A stretch of DNA of 64,000 nucleotides from Liquidambar formosana (taxonomy: Eukaryota > Streptophyta > Magnoliopsida > Saxifragales > Altingiaceae): NCBI GenBank assembly GCA_039720395.1, contig CM077823.1, positions 14,380,969 through 14,444,968 on the forward strand. Reading direction: 5' to 3'. Shown piece after piece: positions 37,001-49,000 of the stretch. Made by a program: the position numbers and the translations under genes. Within the stretch, counting starts at the first letter, position 1. The number at the start of each line of letters is the position of its first letter. The notes beneath the pieces are model-generated. The model was not told the origin of the DNA. It made no database searches and saw only the letters and a list, made by a program, of their open reading frames with translations.

Positions 37001-40000
37001 AAAAGCAAAGGAAAATGATTTTCCCACGTGTTCGGTATACAAGTTGTGAGAAAATATAAAGTGTCTACTTTCCCGTGATGCTTTTTCCTATTACAAATGT
37101 AGGATGTCTTATGTGGGAAAGCTTTTTCTCTAGGAAAGAGTTGGTGGTTATTTATGTTTCCCATAAGATTCCCCCTAACCAAACATACGGAAAGTGTAGG
37201 AAAGTTCACTTTACTTCCCTTTCCCTTTCCCGTTAATCAAATGGAGCCTAAATAACCCATTAAAAAAAAAAAGAAGAAGCATAAAGCCCATAAGGCTGGC
37301 TCATTCCCTAATTATGAAAATTACTAAAATACCCCTAAATGAAATACAATCATTCCCATACAAAGAATACTCCAAATAAATCAAACTTTTCTTTTTCTTG
37401 TTAACATGTTCTGCACAAAAAAAATTTATTAAAAAAAAAAAAATTGTTCCTGCACAAAAAATCTTGTTGGTATGGATAGGAGTTAGGAGTCTATTGTTAT
37501 GGGATACTTGAATGGGAGTTGAATCGAGTCATAGGATTCTACAATCCGGATGAGGAGTTGAACATCAATGATGGTTAATGTAGAGTAATACTTGGTGGGA
37601 AACTCTTTGAAATTTGGGAAGGGCAATTAATTTGGTTTGTTTTAATGTAAGGGACCTCATGATTTATAAACTTAAATTGCAAACTGGAAAATTGAGGCAA
37701 TTTAGATAGTGCTTCTTCCCTTTCACTTTATATTTTTATTTTTTATTTTTTATTTTTTGATAACGGTGGAACCATCCCACAGTAGGGCCCTTTGGACCCA
37801 CCCATGGAACCTAAACCCCTGGGGAACTAGCACAGCAACCCACCGCCGTAGGCCCCCACTTAAATCTCGGGTTTTCCTAGCGAGGAATCGAACCCATGAC
37901 CATGTCCTAACCACACAATGACAAGTTTGCCCTTACCAACTGGGCTACCCAAGGGTGGGTTACTTTATTTTCCTTTTTTGAATAATGAAAAGTTATAGTT
38001 TCTCTTTAAGGTGAGGTATTGAGTCTTAACAAGAATTGGCAGTTTGGCTATTAGCCTATTACAATGATGATTGGTTGAAGTGTAGCCCCTCATCTACCAG
38101 CTGTCTAGAGTCTAGGTTGGCCTTGTATATTTTTGTAATTGTGGACTCTCTAGTTTTTATAATATTTAGTTTGGTGTTTAGGGGTATGCTTGTAGCCCCA
38201 CAATGGGGAGAAGAACTTGTGTGTAATGGTGATGCCATGTCATCTGTATCACAAGTTTTTTCTGCACAATGGGTGTTAATCGGTTTGCTGCATAATAAAA
38301 TTGTTGAAGAAGGAATAAGTGGAAAAATGCATAGCACATTGTTAAAACCACTCAGATTGGATAATGGTATGCTTGCTATGATAAATGGGATCATGTGGTG
38401 ATTTTTTTTATTCTAGTGATTCTTGATTGCATTGATACTCAATGGTACCCATCAGATATTAGGTCTTGATCTTTGTTAGGCTAACTTGGCATGATTTTTA
38501 ATGAAACACAAACTTGGGTCCTGATCCTTATTTGTGTTGATGTCAGGTGATTTTATTGGTTACAATACAAGACCTTTTGAAATCCCACATGGCACAAGTT
38601 TATTGATGATTAGACTTTGTGTGTGTGTGTGTGTGTGTTTGTTTGTTTACTGTATTATTTTACGCAAAGGCTACTTCTATCTTCTACAATAATAAGAGTT
38701 TTTAAATTATGCTTCTACCTTTTCATCTATTATGGTGCTACTTAAAACTTATTAATGATATGAAAGTGGGTAAATTATTCTTCATATAACATATTTCCCA
38801 GCATCATGTTGACAAAGGCACTTGCATGCGCACATGCGCGCACGCAAGCACACGAGCTGCCTTTGATTTCGTCTGTAGGATTATCGGAGGTATAATAGCT
38901 AGTTGCCTAGCATTTTACTAATTGCAACTGCTCTTGATTAATTTAAAGCGACAATTCTCATTGTAAACTGCAAGGACCATCGCTAAAGATTTAATTGCAA
39001 GTTTCCAGAATCACCCGGTGTATTGTCAGATTAATGGAAGCTCTAATTGAAAATAACAGAAAGCGCTCACCAGTCTGAATCATATCTTCTGTAATTTTTT
39101 ATTTACAAGGTTTGTGAGAGCCTTGCTTTTATAGGGCAAAAGAAAGGTTTTGAGGGAGCAAAAGATCATATAAGAATCATGAGAAGAAAATGTGAAAGTA
39201 GGGTGGGAAGACTGAAGAGTAAATAAGAGAGATCAAAAAATTTGACAAAGATAATCTTGTACCTTTCCTTCTTATATTAATGAAATCGTTCTTTTGTTGC
39301 TGATCAGGGAAAAAAAAATATGACAGATATAATTGCTGGGTTAGCTTTATTTATTTGTTTTTATTTTTTTTACACTTAGTGCATAAGGGAGAAGAATTGA
39401 GGCTCCAGCCCCCATTTAGTAAGCTGGAAACCCTAACCAAAGGAGATGGAGGAATCATAGAGGAGATGAGAGAGACAAATTCGAAATGGAAAGTGCCCTT
39501 TGGAGTTAGGGTTTCCAGCTTACTAAATGGGGATCTGTGTTTTTGGTTCCCATTAGAGAGTGACCGCAACAGAGTGTGGTTTGAAGGTAGTTTGATGAAA
39601 GGAGGGGTTTTGCTACAGCTTTTAGAATGGACGCTGACATCGGGATGTGAGGTGCAACCAGAGAAGGTGGGTATGTGATGTGTTTGTATCGGCACCTACT
39701 ATTCCATTTGTAGAGCTACAAAATGTTTAACGACGTTGTGGAATTTTGTGGAGGTTTTGTGAAGGTTAATATATCGAGATGGTATGAGAAGTCAACAATT
39801 AGAGTGATGACCAAAACATAACCTGTGCTAGCTTAATATGGTTTACAATGCCCAATTGATAAACCTATAGCTAGGAACCTTTTAGGAATAATGTATAGAT
39901 AAGAATGAGTCTCTTCTCTCAACTCTTTGACATATCATTCCCTCCACAATTATCTTATGGACTTATCATGAAAACCCCAAATAAACATGATAATTAACTT

Positions 40001-43000
40001 GCCCTCTATTTAGTATAAGTAATAAATGAAATAGTGATTGTTCATTATCCCTAAAGTATCATCTCTATAACTGGCCTTTAGTGCATATTACTAATAGATT
40101 CCAAGGTCAGGAGTGGAGACTGGCTTGGTGTGTAAATTGGACGTCGAGAAAGCGTTTGATCATGTCTGTTTGATGTTCCTTTGGTATTTGTTGGGCAGGA
40201 TGGGCTTTGGGGAGAAATGGATAAAATAGATCAAGACGTGTGACTTTAGCATCTTGCTCTATGCTTATTAATGGCAGCACTCATGGTTTCTTTGGCAGTT
40301 CCAGAAGATTGAGAAGGGAGATCCGTTTTCTCCTATGCTTTTTATTATCGTGATGGAGGCTTTCAGTTGCTTAATTCAGAGAGCCGTTGATGGGGATTCT
40401 TTAAAAGGTTTTTGGCAAGGGAAGGGTTGTATTTCTTTTCTTCTATACGCTGATGATGCTATAATTTTTTGCATCTCAAAGGAGGATTAGCTCAGGTATG
40501 AGGAGTGTATCTTTGTGCTTTGAGGCTGGATTCGAGTTGAGGGTAAATTGAGTAAGACTGGGCTGTTTGGAATGAGTCATGGGGTGGACATGGGGGAGTT
40601 GGCAGTGGGCTTAGCGTGTGGTAAGGGATCTCTTCCCACATCTTACCTTGGTATGCCCTTGGGAGTCCCTTGTAGATTATAAGCAATTTGGGATTCCGTG
40701 ATAGAGAGAATGGAGAAGAGGTTAGCCATGTGGAAAAGGGGTTATTTGTCAAAATGGGGAAAGATGGTGATAATCTGCAGTATGCTTGCTAGCTTACCTA
40801 CATATTTTATGTCTTTATTTTGGATTCCTGCTGCTGTGATTGATAGGTTGGATAAGTTGCAAAGGGATTTCCTTTCGGCAGGGTTAAGGGAAGAGAGGAA
40901 AATGCATCCTGTCAAGTGGAGCGAGATCTTCGCCCTAAAAGGGGTAGGGGTTTGGATTTCAAATCCCTCAGAGATGTTAATTAGGCTTTGTTGGGAAAGT
41001 GGATGTGGAGATTTGCTACGGAGTTGGACGCCATGTGGAGACAGGTGGTTGTTTGGAAATATGGCTGCAAGGAGGGTGGATGGAGATCTAGGGAGATTAG
41101 AATTTCTTATGGCTCTGACTTATGGTGGGTAGTGATGAGCAGGTTTCATCTGTTCAAATGGGAGATTAGTTTACAGGTTAGGGAAGGGGGCTGTGTTAGG
41201 TTTTGGTCGGATGCATGGTGTGGAGAGAAACCTCTAAAGGTCGATCATTCTCTCTTTTTTAGCTTGGTAGTTTCGGTGGAAGCTTGGGTAACCGATAATA
41301 TGTTTTGGTAGAATGGGGTGATTTTTCATTGGATGTGCACTTCATAAGGAGCTTTAATGACTAGGAATTGGAAGAGGTGGTTAAATTTTTTGAGAAGCTC
41401 TATGGAGTTTAGAGTAATAGGGAAACCCCGGATCATATTTGGTGGAAAAGGGATGCTAATGGATGTTATTACTAAAAAAGGGTTTTTGTTTCTATTGTAG
41501 GCAATAGGAACCGTGATCCTTTTCGGCTAAAAGGGTTTGATTGAAAATGTGCCATCCAAAGTGGTGTTTTTATTTGGGTGGTGGTCAAGGTGAGATGTTT
41601 GACCTTGGATAACTTATGGCAGATAGGTTTTGTGCTACCCAGCTGGTGCATTATGTCCAAGGAGGAGTTGGAATCAGTGAATCACCTGATCTTACATTGT
41701 AGAGTTGCTCGTGACCTCTAGTATAGTTGTTTTCAGAGTTTTAAGATTTGTTGGGTTCTCCCTCAATCTCCCTTTTCATTGATTGAGGGTTGGTGGGTTA
41801 GGAGTAAATGAGTAATGCTTCTTTTGTGGCTTCAGTTTGGAAAAGCGCTCGCCACACAGTTTTTTGGTTGGTTTGGAAGAAGCGGAACGGAAGAACTTTC
41901 GAAGGGCAGGAATGGGCAGTGGGAGAGAATTAGGTGAAGCCTTTTTGAGTAGCATGATATGATGGGTTTAGTTAGTCATAACCCACTTAATATTTTTGTA
42001 GATGCTTTACACTTATAGACTTTAGGGTCCTTTTGTTCTTTTTATACCTCGTGTGTACATGGGGTTTCTCCCTGTTTTCGCTTCAATAAAATTTTTTCTT
42101 CATCCAAAAAGAAAAAAAAAAAAAAAAAAAATCAGACCCTTGGTATTGAGTTTTGACACATCATAATGTATTAACTCTGTCTCTGTCTCTCTCTCTCTAC
42201 TATTAGTAACTTTGCATGAATGCTTATAAAAAAACAGGTAACTTCACTCATATAAAAAGAAGAAAGAAAAAAAAGGTAACTTTGCTTGAATGATGATTGT
42301 GGGTTGATTTGATATGTGGGATCATTGTAATGAATCTGCATTACTGTCTCTTGAGTCATTTTTGTCCTTGTGTTTGTTAAGCGAGTGCTTTTAGTGCACT
42401 TTAAATTGGACTGTTTTTCCTCTTGCACCATGACAGATACCAACCACCTATTCCAGCTGATCAAGTGAAGCCATGGATTGAATTAGATTATGAAGGAGGT
42501 GAGGAATACATAAATTCATACATATACATAGTATATACACATATATACATATATACATATATATACACATGTACTAATATATCCATGATATCTCCGATAT
42601 ATCCATGTATCCGGACCCCTCGATATGTATCTGACATATCTTTTGCGCAAAATATCTTTACGAAATTTTCAATATTATTGATAAAATCTCGGTGTATTTC
42701 AATATATCCATAATATCTTCTTTTTTCACCTACTATCGCCGATATATCGAATTATGATGATATATCAAGATATATTGACTATATATCAAGGATATATTTT
42801 GATGATATCGAGATTTTAATTTTCTTGTTATTGTGTTAAAATAATCACCTCTTACTCTTTTAGTATTGATTTATATAAATATTTCAATTATATTAATAGC
42901 TTAAATTAGTGTTATGAAGTAACATCCTTCAAAATCTCTCTTAAAATGTTCTTTTTTTTTTTCACTCAGCGTGGCACACTTTTTATACCCTACACAATAA

Positions 43001-46000
43001 ATACTTGTCTCATGCATATTTAAATTGCAATATTTTGATTCTAAATTGTTTATTAGAGTTTAAATCATTGTTTCATAGACTTTCAATGAAAATATACGTG
43101 TTTGACTAACAATATCCATCATATCTCTGAATCAATATTGAAATTATTGATATATCTGATATATACGTGTTTTTGGACCCTCGATATATCCATCAATATC
43201 AATATTTAAGCCCTTGTTAACACACACACACACATATGTGTATGTTGATCTTTTTAAGTCAGCCTTTCTACTATATTTGAGATAAGTTGACAGTTTTTTG
43301 TTTATTTAACCTCATGGAATCTAGAGGCCTCTGCTGGCATGAGAAGAAGAGGACGTGGTGGTCGAGAAAGGAGTGGAGGTAGGGTTTATGTCTACTTCTA
43401 GAGAATACTATTTCAATATTTGAGTCACTTTTAAAAGAGAGTAAAACTGTTTTCCAGTGCTGAAATCTTGTTCTACATTTCAAGTTTTTAACTAACGAAC
43501 CAGCTGTGTACAAGTTTCTGAATTATCTCACAAATTTGAAAAGTGATTAGAAAAAAAAGAGAAGGAAAATGTCTAGCTTAAAGGATAATGAATTGAAACT
43601 AATAAAAAACACATATAGATATTTAGGGGCAGAGAATTTTTTTTCTGCACAAATCTTGATAAATTTAATGAAATTTTGCACTTCTTGGTTGGAAAATCTA
43701 GTGAGAAGTTTATACATAGCAAATGGTCTTTTAACAGGTCATTTTTTATCTTTAAGAAAAGGTAAAACCTATGCCACACAGTAATATCACACTAGCAATT
43801 CACTTCCACTTGTTTTTATATTGGGAGAAATTGTGATACTTTGTACTCTTTCTTTTTATTTATTAAGGATGTTGTAGACTTTGAATAGAAAATATCAATT
43901 TCTTGGATTTAAATAGAAATTGAGGAATATGATAAAATAAATTTTGATCAATGAGGAATAGAATATATCCAAAATTTCCGTTTTTCACTTTTTTCTTCTA
44001 TAAATTTGATCCAAGCCTAGGATTAAGGATCAAGATCAAGGTTAAATCTTGGATTGAAGGGTTTTTTATTTTTATTTTTTTATGAGGTTAATTATATGTT
44101 AATATTAACAAAAAGAAGAGCTATCACTCATGTGGATGTATACAGTAGAAAACCTTAAAAAAGTAACTACTCAAAAAAGTAACATTTGCTCTGTGATTTA
44201 TTTCTCATTAAAAGTTCTATTGTTCTGCTCTATCCATAGCACCCAAAAAATGGCATGAGGAACGAGTTGCCAACATGCTGCAGCCACCTTATTGGCACTC
44301 CTACACTGCCAAGAATCCACAACAAAAGCTGCCTCCTGGGCATCACCCACTGCATCCCAAACAAAGCCAAACAGTAGTCCCATTGTTCTTTCACAATCCC
44401 ACAGTGAACAGGCAAATGGCCTCCTGACTCCCTCTCTCTTTTACAAAGCACACAGCCACACACAACAATTGGCTAGGTGATAACCCACTCTTTCTGTGAA
44501 TTTTCAATGATGAGGCACTTACCCCAACATGCAACTGAAGTGAAGAAACAAACTTTAGAGGGAACTTTAGGTACCCAAATCCTCGAAGCCGAAAAACTTC
44601 TTCCACCTGACCTATCCAATGAAGTATTGTAGGATTTGACTGAGAACACCCCTTTTCTCCCATTCCTCTACACCATACGATCTGTCACCTCTCTTTCAAT
44701 CCGAGTATCATAAATATTCTCAAAGAAATACACCACATCATCAAACTCTCAATCATGGAAGTTTCTTCCAAATGCCACATCCCAAGAGAGAGCCATTTAC
44801 CAAATTCAAATAGTCTGCTACCTAAGCATCCTTGTCCACCGCCAACTCAAAAAGATCAGGAAACTTCTCTCTAAGGGCAGATCCCCCATGCCACACATCC
44901 TTCCAAAAACCTAACAGAATTTTCTTCCCCAACCTTAAAGTAAATCTCCCTACCAAAATCTTCTATCTTTGCTAATATATTTGCAAAGTCCCACTCCATT
45001 TGAACAATTACCTTTAGGTCTCCAATCTCCTTCCTCACTCCCAAACTTCTACAGTTCTACCACACCACCTTTCTCCACATAGCTTCTTCTCTGGTAGCAA
45101 ACCTCCATAACCACTTTCGTAACAAAGCCTTATTTATTAACAACGAATTTCTAAACTCCAACCCCCCTACATTCTTAAGAGAACAAATTGTATTCCAGTT
45201 AACCAAATGAATTTTTTTCTCATCTGACCTTTGTGCCCCATAAAAATTCTATTTGAAGCTTCTTCAATCTATTGTCCACTGACCTCGAGATTTTAAAGAG
45301 GGACATAAAATAAGTCAGTAAACTAGCCAAGGTGCTCTTAATTAATGTCATTTTCCCCACTTTGAAAGACCTCTTCTTCCATCCGCTCAAATCTCTTCTC
45401 AAACCGCTCTATAACTGGGTGTTGGACTGAAGTACTCTTATACGCTGTGCCTGTCCCCAAAGGCATATCCAAGTAAGAAGTTGGTAGAGTCTCTACTTTG
45501 CAATCTAGATTGGTTTTAAGCAGTTCCTCCACCTCCATCCCCTCCCTCACCCCAATCAAGTCTCTCTTACCCTAATTTACCTTCAAACTTGATGCTGCTT
45601 TAAAACAAAGAAGTGCACTCCTAAAGAACCACAACTGATTGCTAGAAGCGTCACAAAACGGTATAGCATCATTTGTATACAGTAAATGGGAATTGGGAAG
45701 TGGAACCTCGACGTTGACCTCCCCCTTGTCGCTCTATTTAAACATTCTACTAAAGGCCCCCATTATTTTCATAAACGACAAAAGTAGAAAGTGGATCACC
45801 CTGATGCAACCCTCTAAAATTCCTGAAAAAGTCATGCGTACTACCATTCACATGTATAGAGAATGATGCGGTGGAAATTTTCTTCTTTATTGACTTCCTT
45901 CCATGGTTCAGAATCCCTGGTTTAAAGGCTCATTCAAGATGAACAATATCTTGTTGGGTTGACCTGATTTTGTCAAGGCCTGAGACGGTATTTCCATATG

Positions 46001-49000
46001 AGTCAAAATCTATACGAGAAGCTACTGTTTTGGATGAGATGAATCAGATCTCGCCCAATATGAGACGAGATGAGTGAGATCTTATTGTATCTTCCCGTCT
46101 CATACGATATCTCGTCCATGTTGGGCGAGACATGCTTTTTCAATAGGGACAACACCCATTTGCAGAAGATGTAGCTTTGCTTCCCTGGAAAGCCTTGTCT
46201 CATTTCTTTCTTGATCTTGCACTCTATCTCTTTTACCTAGTTGCAGTTAATAGTGGTTGACTAGTTGCAGACTTGGAGTGTTAGAGGAAACATAGATCTG
46301 GATCTTTCTTCTTGAGTGTTGACTAGTTGGCTTGTTTCTCGATTCGGTTTGTGGGTTGCATGAGTTCGACACTTTGATTAGGTTGCTCGAGATCGATCAG
46401 GGCTTGCCCATGTGGTCGATTGGCTTCTCCCCTAGCTCTTTTTTTTTTTTTTTTTTGTTTGATAAGCAACAAAACCAGTATTATTGATGCAAAAAGAAAG
46501 ATACAAAGAACTTGGGGGTGGGGGGGGGGGGGGGGAAAAGGAGTCCACCCGAATCCTACTGACAGACTAATATATAAAACAATCAAAAGGAAAAAACAAG
46601 AAAAAACTTCCCATACTAAGCTCTCCAATCAGATTTTAATAAAAAAAGAGGAATATCACTGAATTCCTTTGAAGAAGAAGCCCAAAAAGATCCCAAAAAA
46701 TGCACTCTATCTCTCTCGAGTCTTGATTCATCTCTTCTAGTCTTCCTTTGATGTCTTAAATCTGAGCCTCACCTTCTCAATGAAATATCTACTTTATATT
46801 TGAACTATTGAGGGTATGTTTTTATTTTTTTAATCTTTTTGTTTTTATATATTTTTATTATTTGATAAAACCAACTTCTACCATACTGTTGACATTTGTT
46901 ATAGATCTAGTGTACAGATGGATTTTTGTTGAATAATTAATTTTTCTCGATTTCATTTTTTGAAAAAAGTGGCAAAAAATATGAAAAATGTGTGAATACC
47001 CTTGGATCCATGATATGTTGTGCATGAGTAGTTGGGGAATGAAAAATTATAATTATTTTGCAATATTTTTCTCATATTTTTTTAATTTTCCATTTTTCAA
47101 AAAAAGAACTTGAAAAAAGATGAAAAATTCATGAAATCCCATGAATCTAAGATATATGTGCGCGAGTGGTTCTGGAATGTATAACCATAATTATTTAGCC
47201 AATTTATTTGGAAAAATATATTTTTCTTGAATTTTTTGTTTTTTTGTTTTAATTGAATAACATTGAAATATTTATAAATGCCCATTTATAAATAATACAT
47301 TGTGTATTAGTCGTTGGGAATTGTATACCTATAATTAAGTTGCAACATTTATTTATATTCTTTAGGGTTATCTTAGGTATCTAAAACCTAAACATAGTGT
47401 ATTTTTATGCTACAGTAGTGTGCTAGTGCTTGTTTTGATGTTTTTGACCTTATTATGTGTCTTAAGTTATTTGTTTTACTTATTTGATGATTCCAATGTG
47501 ATTCTCCTATTTTTATTTTTTATTTTTATAATTTTTATAATTTTTTTTTTTATTTGTATATGATTTTTGCTTTTTTTGAATATTTTAAAACATTATTTTC
47601 ATGCGTAAAGTTGCGTCTTGCTCGAAATGCGATGAGATGGGCAAGAGTCCGAGACTGAGATGATCGAGACCAAAACGCGATGACGACCGAGACTGAGACT
47701 TTGAACGATGCTTCCTTCATCTCCCCAGAAACCCCATCCTCTCAAGTAGATAGAGCAAGAAATTCCAATTGACATGGTCATTGCGTTTTTAATGTCCAGA
47801 TTAAACATCGGGAAGCCAATCTTAAGCAGAATCCACACATTCGTTAGCTATTAAAACTACATCAAGAATCTGCCTTCCCGCCATAAAAGCATTTTGACTC
47901 TACGAAACAACCATACCAACCACCCTCTTGAGCCTATCTGCCAGCAACTCAGCTATAATTGATGCAGGACGAAGAACCACAGGTTGATGAGGGTAGCTGG
48001 AAAGGCAAGAAACAGTTGCTGGAAATTCTGGACAGCGGCTATTTCTTGGTTTAACAGCAGCTTTTCAAGAGATTAGAGTGGTAGGATGGCGGTCTAAAGG
48101 TGGGAGGTTGGTTGGGGTTATGGAGAAATAGGGTTAAGGGTGTAAAAGGGTTTAGAGATGGAGGATTTTGGTTTTTTTTTTTTTTATAAAGAAAACACAG
48201 TAGTAGTAGTAGAAAACTGAAGGAGGAGAAAGATAAGATAATCTAGGAATCATTCCTAGAATTCCTTAAGTATCAAACCTAAGGTCCCATAGGCATCACA
48301 CCTTGGGTTAGAAGAAGGCCTCACATCCTCAAAGATTGTGAATCCTGCTGTTACATGACCTTTTATAGGCTCCTACAAGCAAATAAGCTTCTTACATAAG
48401 CCAACTTGGAGAGCAAAGACAAGCCAACTTGGAAGGCAAGTAAGTTTTCAAGACAAGCTAGTTAACTTGGACCAAAGTGGACCTGGACTGCACCCAACAA
48501 AAAGACCCAACTAGAAAGCCCAAAAAACAGCCCATACATGACCCAACCCAATTAGGCCCAAAACGAAAATTACCAAATACCCTTGACTTGATAAAAGGTA
48601 ATAAAACTAAACTAATAATCTATTATCTTAATGAAATGATAAAATAAGACAACTCTAATTAAACTCAGTTGAACAAGATTCCACGTAAGCCCTATCTTGA
48701 AATTGATCAAATTTCCATGGCCTTTTGAGGCCTGTATCAATAATCTTATAAAAACTTCCCACCAAGCCATTAGGGTAATCAAGCGGTATCACTAACGTTA
48801 ACTGCATTACCTTTCTTGGGTACTAAGGCAATGAAAGTGGCATTCAAGCTATTCTCAAAACAATCCACATTCGTACAATTATACAAAAGGCCCATTAAGT
48901 TATGAATTGCATGCTAACATTTTTGGTAAGGGACCAAAGTCATGCCATCTGACCCAGAACCTTATCCCCATTCAAACTCTTCACCACCCCCTGCACCTCC

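Larger units (their letters stand above)
31697..37417 (-). mobile_element. LTR retrotransposon (probably gypsy) with both LTRs, carrying nested elements
   Basis: The 5' LTR is 36603-37417 and the 3' LTR 31697-32216. They are homologous along their length, for example ggcttctaattattagttcc and caaagaatactccaaataaa in both. The host flanks aaaaa (31692-31696, 37418-37422) fit a 5-bp TSD but are low-complexity. A primer site (36586-36598) and purine tract (about 32217-32235) lie on the correct inner sides. The original gag survives only as a short start (ATGGTGAAGAACGAGG, minus, near 36562) that soon hits a stop. A LINE piece and another LTR element fill the interior. Confidence 0.82.

Noticed and set aside
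37884..37947. tRNA gene
   Set aside because: A and B boxes are present but no cloverleaf or anticodon arm; a tailed body and TSD show a SINE.
38036..38401. Overlapping 121- and 111-codon frames on opposite strands
   Set aside because: No recognisable domain on either strand and located deep in an intron.
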